Source: Terriglobia bacterium
GTDB lineage: Bacteria; Acidobacteriota; UBA6911
NCBI GenBank assembly: GCA_020072565.1
Contig: JAIQGI010000009.1
Span: 1 to 64,000, forward strand
Direction of reading: 5' to 3'
DNA length: 64,000 nucleotides
Shown here piece by piece: positions 55,801-62,315 of the stretch. Positions within the stretch are counted from its first letter, which is position 1, and each line of letters starts with the position of its first letter. The notes under the pieces were generated by a model. The model saw only the letters and a program-made list of their open reading frames with translations, was not told the origin of the DNA and did no database searches. The position numbers were made by a program, and so were the translations under genes.

Positions 55801-55935
55801 GACGCCGGAGAAATCGGGAAGTCGATCACCGGCGATCCCGGCACCCTTCGTTTCAAAATCGGCGACGCTGCTTTCAAGCCGTTCTATGAAACGTACGGGC
55901 GATACTCGGTGTATCTGAACGTGACCTTGAAGTAG
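52852..55935 (+). CDS. secreted LamG-GH127 (DUF1680) beta-L-arabinofuranosidase-like enzyme
   Basis: A 1027-residue protein. The signal peptide is MRIFFILVLTIFTVSPAST. A LamG/concanavalin-like domain spans about 42-250 (LIARYRFNGNAEDSSRNTLH, RLYIGRSQNEADATLNARVR), then a Pro-rich linker and an Ig-like segment. The GH127 alpha-toroid catalytic region begins at about 385 (RGWDDQTTRLRGHATGHYLS). The zinc/thiol site typical of HypBA1 is present: E756 and C758 (QCETCCTYN), and C826-C827 (GFSCCNGTALESS), the first of which corresponds to the nucleophilic Cys. It likely releases arabinose or a related sugar from plant-type glycans. ATG at 52852 is chosen from the signal peptide; the ribosome-binding site is weak. 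Confidence 0.9.
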   Translation: MTRMRIFFILVLTIFTVSPASTKRERAQGGDQFLDGIGETALIARYRFNGNAEDSSRNTLHAALRGSGATFVQDNRFGRVLNLPGDGSHVLLPSDALHGEDTISVTGWLFLNATLTGQRLFDFGQNVSSSFSAVVTETGPDAGFRVYVGTGAAARVGTNGVTIPPNQWVHVAVVLDPVRRTLTSYLDGARVGQATNVTVNAAQVLNQTSGDANRLYIGRSQNEADATLNARVRDVRIYRIALSDQQVATIRNNALSGPQAAGAGGAQGRGNRPAPPVIVPPKDNVLPTAIPLEAVPDIKAETVPGELPRLPYAIPAVYRNKTEGPDVRVVWPAPKDNSQFLKPGIYTVIGKVPGTQFQPKATVTVKPASKDAPVPTRQVEAFSLGQVVLDQDTKGRDTQFIKNRDKFIRTLATTNPDSFLYNFRDAFGQKQPEGVKQLRGWDDQTTRLRGHATGHYLSAIAQAYAGTTYDAELRANFLQKMNYLIDTLYDLSQKSGKPAQEGGKFNADPTAVPPGPGRTGYDSNFRVEGIRTDYWNWGKGFISAYPPDQFIMLEQGATYGGQDTQIWAPYYTLHKILAGLLDCYEVGGNQKALEIAKNMGSWVFARLKVLPPLTRISMWNRYIAGEYGGMNEVMARLYRLTKDRQFIECAKLFDNINFFFGNADHEHGLAKNVDTIRGKHANQHIPQITGALETFRDTQEFPYYRIADNFWNIVVHSYMYSIGGVAGARIPNNAECFTAEPDTLFENGFASGGQCETCCTYNLLKLDRQLFMFDQAAKYMDHYEQGLYNQILASVAEDNAGNTYHIPLNPGSQKQFGNANMGGFSCCNGTALESSTKLQDSIYFKGADNKTLYVNLFVPSTLNWTERNLVVKQRTDFPYADTTQIVLTGGGQFDIKIRVPRWATRGFFVKINGRAQSVKAVPGTYLTLRRNWRDNDTIELRMPFHFYLDPVVDQPNVASIFYGPVLLAAEESGPRIDWRPVVLDAGEIGKSITGDPGTLRFKIGDAAFKPFYETYGRYSVYLNVTLK

Positions 55936-55951
55936 GGAGGTCAGCATAAGA

Positions 55952-56449
55952 ATGGCAATCATCGACGAAAAAGCCGGGACAATCCCGGACAACAAGATTC
56001 TGCTGCGAGAGATCGTGCATGCATGCGTCGTCGTCAGAAATGTGGAAAAGACGGCAAGGAACCTGTCCGACAAATTCGGCATCGGGCCATGGGACGTGCA
56101 CGTCAAGAGCTATCCGGAATCCCAGGCCAGCTTCAGGGGCAAGTCGACAGACTGCACATTTAAGTTCGCATATGCCAGGGTCGGCACGATCACTCTGGAA
56201 CTTGTCGAGCCGATAAGCGGCATGTCGAGTTACCAGGAATTCCTGGAGCAGCACGGAGAGGGGCTTCATCATCTGGGTTTCCCTGTGCCTCTTCCTTTCG
56301 ATGCAGAAATAGAGAAGTGGAAGCGGCAGGGCCTTCAGCCGGTGCAGGTAATGAAGCTGGACGATCCCGAAGAAGGGTGGGCCTACATGGACACCCAGGA
56401 CCTGGCCGGTTTCACGCTCGAAATCCTCAGCTTTAGGAAGTTTCAATAA
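55952..56449 (+). CDS. VOC-superfamily (glyoxalase/epimerase-like) protein
   Basis: A 165-residue protein with two beta-alpha-beta-beta-beta modules. Likely metal ligands are His in REIVHACVVVRNV, Glu in TLELVEP, His in GEGLHHLGF and Glu in GFTLEIL. The arrangement resembles methylmalonyl-CoA epimerase-like and other VOC proteins, with GIGPWDVH as in that branch. GGGAGGTCAG lies upstream of the ATG. It follows the GH127 gene after 16 bases, so the two are probably co-transcribed. A role in sugar metabolism, such as an isomerase or epimerase, is possible but not shown. Confidence 0.85.
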   Translation: MAIIDEKAGTIPDNKILLREIVHACVVVRNVEKTARNLSDKFGIGPWDVHVKSYPESQASFRGKSTDCTFKFAYARVGTITLELVEPISGMSSYQEFLEQHGEGLHHLGFPVPLPFDAEIEKWKRQGLQPVQVMKLDDPEEGWAYMDTQDLAGFTLEILSFRKFQ

Positions 56450-56579
56450 ATCCAAAACGAGCGCCGTAATCCCGGAACCGTCTCCGCGAAATTCGTTTTT
56501 GATATTGTCGTGGAGCCTCGCCCCGGGGTAGAAGAAGGTCCGTCGGGAAATTCGGGCATGTTTACCTAATTCGGTTCTG

Positions 56580-56999
56580 GTGGAGGACTTCTCAATCCAG
56601 CAGAGGTCTCTCGTTCAGGTATCGGCAGCGATCCCGAGCGAGGGTCTGGAAGGTCGGGCGTCGGCGCGCCAACTGAAAGGCATTGTGGCGGTCGGGGATG
56701 CGGCCGGGCATTGGCTGAAAGAGGAACCTGTTACCCTCATGGACCTTCCGGACGATCTTTCCGGCGGGCAGGAAATCCGCTACGTGGCTGGCGTTTATTT
56801 ACGCTCCGGCGAATATGTCGCCGCGGTTGCGGTCGATGATGCCACAGTCGGCAAACGCAATCTCTGGCGCGGGAGGATTCAGGTTCCCGAGCTGCCGAAT
56901 GGACTATTGGCATGGGAGGAGCATTTTCCACAAGTAGAAGGCGTGGGTTACTTCAGCCACGCGACTTTGATCTCGCCTTCGACGGCTTCGAAATCATGA
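56580..56999 (+). CDS. hypothetical protein, possibly a C-terminal fragment of a VWFA-related protein
   Basis: The 139-codon frame starts at a GTG without clear ribosome-binding site. The middle (VYLRSGEYVAAVAVDDATVG, KRNLWRGRIQVPEL) resembles the beta-rich C-terminal part of secreted VWFA-related proteins, and the last 17 codons run antisense into the pectate lyase gene. It has no signal peptide. It is most likely a displaced gene fragment, but short expression cannot be excluded. Confidence 0.35.
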   Translation: MEDFSIQQRSLVQVSAAIPSEGLEGRASARQLKGIVAVGDAAGHWLKEEPVTLMDLPDDLSGGQEIRYVAGVYLRSGEYVAAVAVDDATVGKRNLWRGRIQVPELPNGLLAWEEHFPQVEGVGYFSHATLISPSTASKS

Positions 57000-58453
57000 T
57001 CGCCCGTGACAAGTTCGGCGTTAGGAACCTTACGGGTATGCTGCCGTTCCCAGGCCGGATAATCCTTTTGGAGCAGGTCGGCCGCAAATGGTCCGAGATA
57101 GGTGTAGCCGGTGCGCCGTTCGTATTCTATATCTTGCAGCCGGGCCTTGACGATTCCGTCCCGTCCCACAAACATCGGACGGTTCGTGACGATGTCATAA
57201 AACCTGGCCCAGAGAAGAGGCGCCGCGGGATCCGCGACGACAACGTAATCGAACCCGCGAGGCTGCGAGGGGGCGCTCACTTTGTCGACTCGCAATCCCT
57301 TGATTGCCGCTGCACGGAACCATTCGACAGCATTATGAATTGCCAGGACGACCTCGGGTCCGGGATTGTCGACTCCCATGAGAAGCCGGACGATGCTTAC
57401 CGATTCACGGCCCGCGATCGAGGGCAGCTCGTAGGCCCTCGCCTTGCATGGTGCGAGCGTCACCGCGTCGTGCTGCGCGCACCAGCCGGTCGGCTTGCCG
57501 TTCACTTTGATCTGTGCCGCGATGATGAGCTGAACGCCACGGTCCCCGGCGCTGGATGCGCGTTTTCGGGTCGTCGGGTCGACGAAGGCGAAAGGAGGCA
57601 GGCCGCTTGCGACATCGCGGAGCAACAGCATGACGTTCACAGCCGCGTCGTCGTTAAACGTGATCTGCCGCGAATAGTCATCACGCAGAGGGTAGTACTG
57701 GGGCCATCCGCCGTTGGCGTACTGGGCCGCCAGCAGGAAGCGCAGGCCTTCGAGGATACTCGATCGGAATCGAGGCTGGTCCGCAGCTTCCGACACTCGG
57801 GCAAGAAAGCGGATTTGAGTGGTCGTGGCGTCATTATCGATGGTCGAATCCGTCAGGCGCTTGTCGAGCGCGACTCTGGAGCGGCCGGCCGGCGTGAGAG
57901 GCACGGCCATATCGATGTTTTTGGGCCAGCCGCCGGTGCCGCGTTGGTACAGCAGAACGTTGTCCGCGATGCGCACGGCTTCCGGCGTCGCATACCACGC
58001 CGCAGATTGACGCAGGCATTGCGACCATGGCACGGCGGGCTCAATGAGTTTTTGTGCGCCGGCAGCAGTCGTAAACCTCCACGTACGGCCGACCACCATG
58101 CCGGAGGGAGTCAGCTGATCGACACGCCAGTAATAGGTGGTGCCGGGCGACAGCGGGCCGGGCTGGTACTGCAGGCGTGTCATCTCTTCCCGAAACAACG
58201 GTGCCTCCGTCGGGCCGAAAAATATCCGCTGCCTTATGGCAGTGGGTTCAGGAGCCCAGCGAAGGACTACGTTCGACGCATCTACGAGCCGGGCACCGTC
58301 GGCAGGTTGGGGAAGGCCGGCCTGTTTTGCTGCGCCCGAAGGCACCGTGGCCTCCGGGCTTTGTGCTGCAGGCGCCGAGGCCGCAAATGAGGCAACGATC
58401 CACAGCAATACAGAGCCTAACCATGCAAATGGCCGGCTCAAGCGTGTGGGCAT
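56948..58453 (-). CDS. secreted family 10-type pectate lyase with Fn3-like N-terminal domain
   Basis: A 501-residue protein. After a signal peptide (PFAWLGSVLLWIVASFAASA) comes a fibronectin-III-like domain of about 90 residues (DASNVVLRWAPEPTAIRQRI, SPGTTYYWRVDQLTPSG). The catalytic PL10 (alpha/alpha toroid) domain has GGWPKNIDMA, STIDNDATTTQIRFLARV, NGGWPQYYPLRDDYSRQITF and the basic catalytic segment YELPSIAGRESVSIVRLLMG. It cleaves pectate by calcium-assisted beta-elimination outside the cell. The ATG at 58453 is preferred because earlier in-frame codons would precede the signal peptide. Its 3' end overlaps the hypothetical frame at 56580-56999. Confidence 0.92.
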   Translation of the reverse strand: MPTRLSRPFAWLGSVLLWIVASFAASAPAAQSPEATVPSGAAKQAGLPQPADGARLVDASNVVLRWAPEPTAIRQRIFFGPTEAPLFREEMTRLQYQPGPLSPGTTYYWRVDQLTPSGMVVGRTWRFTTAAGAQKLIEPAVPWSQCLRQSAAWYATPEAVRIADNVLLYQRGTGGWPKNIDMAVPLTPAGRSRVALDKRLTDSTIDNDATTTQIRFLARVSEAADQPRFRSSILEGLRFLLAAQYANGGWPQYYPLRDDYSRQITFNDDAAVNVMLLLRDVASGLPPFAFVDPTTRKRASSAGDRGVQLIIAAQIKVNGKPTGWCAQHDAVTLAPCKARAYELPSIAGRESVSIVRLLMGVDNPGPEVVLAIHNAVEWFRAAAIKGLRVDKVSAPSQPRGFDYVVVADPAAPLLWARFYDIVTNRPMFVGRDGIVKARLQDIEYERRTGYTYLGPFAADLLQKDYPAWERQHTRKVPNAELVTGDHDFEAVEGEIKVAWLK

Positions 58454-58540
58454 GGCAAGCCTGGCTGTATTGGAGTCACCATTGAGTCGACAATTGTCGA
58501 GTTTACGCCAACGTGGATAGTCCAAATTGAATCCCATCGT

Positions 58541-58569
58541 TTGATCCGTCGCCTCTGCGGACGGATCAA
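58541..58569. repeat. hairpin upstream of the pectate lyase gene
   Basis: TTGATCCGTC (58541-58550) and GACGGATCAA (58560-58569) form a perfect 10-base stem with a 9-base loop, about 90 bases before the pectate lyase start. It could be an operator or part of a dispersed repeat. The rest of the 58454-58852 gap shows no gene. Confidence 0.55.
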
Positions 58570-58852
58570 GGATTTGAGCGCCAAGAAGCTAAAGATTTTT
58601 TGGTCCCGTCTGTGCCGCTCCATGAAACTCGCAATTGCCTCCGGAGCTTCGCAAACCCAACGGAGCCCACGGGGAAACCTCCTCAAACCACCCGCTCCAG
58701 GGCTGGCACCCTAATGCATGCATCCGGAGACGCACTCGATTATACATCGGTATAGGGGGGGACAGCCGTGAACGGGGCCTGAAAATAATGTTACAGGTGA
58801 TGATTAGGGCAATGCGTGCCGGGTCATACTGCCCCTCCTGAACGCGGGGACA

Positions 58853-60097
58853 CTATAACCAGGCACCCTTTCCTACGGCGCGGGCGTAAATGATGATCAG
58901 CTGGGCGCTCAGGGAATACGAACGAATTCCGGCCGGAGCGCGGTTTGCTTTCAGGTAGGTGTCGATCGCGACAGCATTCGCATTGCTGACGAACCCGCGA
59001 TGCCGGTCCACAAACATCCTGTTGTACGCGATGTCCCGTTGGATGCCGCCGTTGCGTCGTGATGTGAATTCAACGACTTTATCCGGAGCGAGTCTTCTCA
59101 ACTCTCCCAGGAGCTGCTGCTGAGCAAAGAGATATCCGGAGTAACGAACGTAGGGATCGCGGGCATGAATGCAGGCCAGGAATCCGAAGAAATTGGCCTC
59201 GTCTTCGCTGGCAATCCCACGTTGGTGAGCTTTTTCATGAGCGATCGCCTGGGGCAGGGTGTGCGGAGGCAGCTCCCGGTTGAAATTTGCTTCCCCGGTC
59301 CACGGGCTGTAGACCCCGCCGATCAGCAATGAGTTCATGGCGAAGGATGCCAGCACAGCTTTGGCGCGGCCGCGATTGGCCCCCATGGAAGGATGAAGCT
59401 TCAAATTCACGGTGACCCTCGCATATGCCTCCTCAATGGAGGCGTCCATGATAGCGACGGGATTCGGGGGCGTGCTGGGTTTTCCCGGATCCCTGGAACC
59501 GATGGCGTTTTCAAATTCCCGATTCGCGAGTTCCACGAGGCGAGAGCAGTAGAGAGTCAGCTCGTCGCGGAGAGAGTCTGCCCCGGGCTGCATTTCAAAC
59601 CCTGACCAATGCTGGCGCGTGATGATATCCGCGCGCGCGAAATTAAATCCCCAGCTTAGATAAGCCGAGAAAAGGAGAACGCCCGTCGCCGCGGCAAACC
59701 AGAGGACTCCGCAGGCAGCCGCATTGAACAGGTGACGCCGTCTCCGTGCAACCTGAATCGCTCCCCGCGTTGCCATGAACAGCACCCACAATGCTAGGCC
59801 GATCGCGGCCGTTTCGGCGACGCTGAATGGCACCAGGTTCGAGACGCGCGTGAGGCATCGCGAGATGGGCAGGCTTATCCTCTCCGAGTATACATGTTCG
59901 ACCGCGTCCGGGAAATCAGCCAGGATCCACGCCAAGGGCGGCATGGCGCCACCCACCAGAAAAAGAGAAGCTCGGATGCCTGCACGAAGGCGCTGGTCGT
60001 CGGGCAGAGGCGCGTGGACGCCCAAGGCCGTGCGCACTCGGCTTCGCAACCCGGATCCATCCCCATTGGCTTTTGTCTTCATCAGGTTTGCGCGCAT
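58853..60097 (-). CDS. DUF3810 membrane protein with an HExxH metalloprotease-like motif
   Basis: A 414-residue protein with three membrane helices in the first 150 residues (FLVGGAMPPLAWILADF, AETAAIGLALWVLFMATRG, AAACGVLWFAAATGVLLFSA) and a large non-cytoplasmic domain. That domain contains AIAHEKAHQRG (H287-E288-x-x-H291) followed by an acidic segment (ASEDEANFFGF, E298/E300), the layout of a gluzincin-type zinc site. DUF3810 proteins have this motif but no assigned substrate. ATG at 60097 has GGCGGAGG upstream; a longer frame from 60250 has no support. A membrane-associated protease role is an inference. Confidence 0.85.
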   Translation of the reverse strand: MRANLMKTKANGDGSGLRSRVRTALGVHAPLPDDQRLRAGIRASLFLVGGAMPPLAWILADFPDAVEHVYSERISLPISRCLTRVSNLVPFSVAETAAIGLALWVLFMATRGAIQVARRRRHLFNAAACGVLWFAAATGVLLFSAYLSWGFNFARADIITRQHWSGFEMQPGADSLRDELTLYCSRLVELANREFENAIGSRDPGKPSTPPNPVAIMDASIEEAYARVTVNLKLHPSMGANRGRAKAVLASFAMNSLLIGGVYSPWTGEANFNRELPPHTLPQAIAHEKAHQRGIASEDEANFFGFLACIHARDPYVRYSGYLFAQQQLLGELRRLAPDKVVEFTSRRNGGIQRDIAYNRMFVDRHRGFVSNANAVAIDTYLKANRAPAGIRSYSLSAQLIIIYARAVGKGAWL

Positions 60098-60460
60098 GAT
60101 GCCTCCGCCGGCACTCTCCTCACTCACTCCCGCTTCGTGGCTGGATTTTTCCCATTCAATAGTGCAGATTATAGCTCCGTGAGACGGGCAAGACTTCGGT
60201 GGTCGAGACCTCTCTCTCCGATTGGTGCTGCTGGACCTCCTTAAAACCAAAATAAACGGCCAAAAACCGAGCGCAAGGCCGATTTTTCAGCCGGTCGTGA
60301 TGCTCATCGCTTTTGAGATGAACAGCTTCGCGTCGTCAGTCCCCATCCCACAGAGTAATGTATGCGCAGATGACCAAGCTCGGGTTGCCGAAGCGTTGCA
60401 GCTGCAATAATATGGCGCTGTGAATCCTTCGAAAGTGCTGCGTGGGTAGGATCTAATGCC
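60098..60460. other. divergent intergenic region
   Basis: The 363 bases between the leftward DUF3810 gene and the rightward TonB-C gene should contain both promoters. No further gene, RNA or strong repeat was recognised. Confidence 0.4.
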
Positions 60461-61924
60461 ATGGGACATATCAGAATCCGTCTTCTCATGATCATCATCG
60501 CAACGTGCACCATGGGCGAGGCTTCTCTCTCAGCACAAGCGGCACGGTCCGTCCATGAGATCGTGTCGGCTTTGCGCCGCTTCGAGGAAATCTCGGGACA
60601 TGATGTCGATGTGCCTCCGGCGGTGTCCGAAAATCTCACAGCCCTGAAGCACGCCTTGCGTGATTTGATTGTCGAGATCGCAGGGGCGCCGGAAACGGTC
60701 GCAACCGATCCGAATATTCTCGCCGCGAGGGTGGTCGAGCGTCTGGGAAGAGAGGATGTGCCTGTTGGAGATGAGGGAGGTTACGGGGCAATTGAGAGCA
60801 TAGAACTCAGACGCCCGAAGGAGTATCCGGATTGGCTTGTCGCAACGACCGGTCTTTCAATTCCATATGGTTTGGACGTGTCGCTTTACCTGTTTGAGAG
60901 ACAGGGCGGCACCTGGAAGCACGCATTGACCGTGGAATCGAACGGATATAAGACCATACGCGGCGCGCAGGGTTGGTTGAAGTATCGGGTCGCGCCGCCG
61001 ATTCCAGGCGCCAAACCATACCTGGTTACCGCAGAAGTGTCCCCAAGTGACGTCTCGGTCTGGCAGGCGCTCCGATTGAAAGTCTTCCGGGTCGGCGCGA
61101 AACCCGAAGCGCCGCTCATCCTTGCTAATCGGGCGCTCGGATACTGTCTCGATGAACCTTATTACCTCACGGTCCGTGCCACTGGCTTCGGGCTTATCTA
61201 TCTCGGAAATGTGGTCGATCTTGAACTCGCCGGCTGGCGCGGCGTTCACTACCTCGAGTACGCTGTTTCGGCCAGGCGGGCGTCAATCGTCCGGGAAACA
61301 GCAGTTGACCCTTATCGCCTGATCCAAAAGTGGGCCAGCGAGAGCTGGCCCGTCGCCTCGAGGTTGGCCGATCCCTCGGCAAAGGACGGCGTTCGCGCGT
61401 GGCACCAGCGTTTCCGGGAGTCAGGATGGGCGTGCGGCCTGGGGCAAATCCGATTGGGTCAGCGGCTCCAAGGTGACCACGAACAATTGCTGGCGGAGGC
61501 AGGGTGTGAAGAGGACGACAACAGATTTCCCTCCGCTCATGTCCTTCTGGCGCCTCAAAGCGACGGGTTCCACATCGCTTCCGTCTCGGGCACCGAAGCA
61601 ACCTTGCCCGAAACTGGGGGCTACACCGTTTACTCCGCGGGACGCCCAGGGTTGACAGACCCCATCCCTGAAACCGTCGTTCAACCAAAGTTGCCGGCCG
61701 ATACGCCGCCCGATGTCCCGAGTCCCGTGAGGCTCCGCCTCTCGATCACCGTCGATGAAGACGGCAACGTGGGTTCGGTAAGCGTCCTCGACTGGCCGGA
61801 GGACCGGCTCAAGATCGTCCTACCGGCAATCCAGGCGGTGCGAAAGTGGAAATACAGACCGGGCATGAAAGACGGTAAACCCGTGAAGGTGTCCCTTCAG
61901 GTCGAAGTGGTGTTTGAGCGATAA
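60461..61924 (+). CDS. secreted protein with C-terminal TonB-like domain
   Basis: A 487-residue protein. An N-terminal hydrophobic leader (IRLLMIIIATCTMGEASLSA) is followed by about 370 residues of unknown type and a C-terminal TonB_C-like domain (about 405-487: PVRLRLSITVDEDGNVGSVS, then IQAVRKWKYRPGMKDGKPVK and VSLQVEVVFER). In acidobacteria such domains often end stand-alone exported proteins rather than true energy transducers. Here there is no Pro-rich periplasmic spanner, so coupling to TonB-dependent receptors is doubtful. The central part has no motif I recognise. Confidence 0.75.
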   Translation: MGHIRIRLLMIIIATCTMGEASLSAQAARSVHEIVSALRRFEEISGHDVDVPPAVSENLTALKHALRDLIVEIAGAPETVATDPNILAARVVERLGREDVPVGDEGGYGAIESIELRRPKEYPDWLVATTGLSIPYGLDVSLYLFERQGGTWKHALTVESNGYKTIRGAQGWLKYRVAPPIPGAKPYLVTAEVSPSDVSVWQALRLKVFRVGAKPEAPLILANRALGYCLDEPYYLTVRATGFGLIYLGNVVDLELAGWRGVHYLEYAVSARRASIVRETAVDPYRLIQKWASESWPVASRLADPSAKDGVRAWHQRFRESGWACGLGQIRLGQRLQGDHEQLLAEAGCEEDDNRFPSAHVLLAPQSDGFHIASVSGTEATLPETGGYTVYSAGRPGLTDPIPETVVQPKLPADTPPDVPSPVRLRLSITVDEDGNVGSVSVLDWPEDRLKIVLPAIQAVRKWKYRPGMKDGKPVKVSLQVEVVFER

Positions 61925-62315
61925 CTCAAGCGCTCGATGAAAAATGCGTTGGCAATGGAGGACGGAGAGCCGTTCCCATGGCTGATCTGTCAACCACTGA
62001 GACAATTCTGCTGGGAATCGACGGCGATGGAGTGCTGCGATCAGCGGGACGCCAGTCAGCTGGCCAAGCTGGGCCATCGGCTGCATTTCGGCGAAGCCAA
62101 GGTGCTGGCCGGCGTCGCAACCGCGCGACTCGGCGACAAGAGCCGACACACGAGAGATTCTAGGGCGTCAATAAACTTTTTGTTTCCAGCCGGGCGTCCC
62201 TGGACTCCAGACTTCCGCGACTCAGCTGCCGGCATCGAATCCGGGCTGCGACTAATTGACTAACACGCTCGACGCACAATTCCTGGCAAGATATCAAATC
62301 GGCGGTTACGCATCG
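61925..62315. other. intergenic region without recognised content
   Basis: About 390 bases between convergent genes. Short open frames are present but none shows family character, and no terminator-like stem with a T-run was found. Confidence 0.4.

Noticed and set aside
54334-56106. 590-codon leftward frame antisense to the GH127 gene
   Set aside because: The plus-strand gene has signal peptide, domain order and active-site Cys residues; the antisense frame has no motif.
61937-62263. 108-codon frame after the TonB-C gene
   Set aside because: No recognisable family and no ribosome-binding site; composition resembles non-coding sequence.
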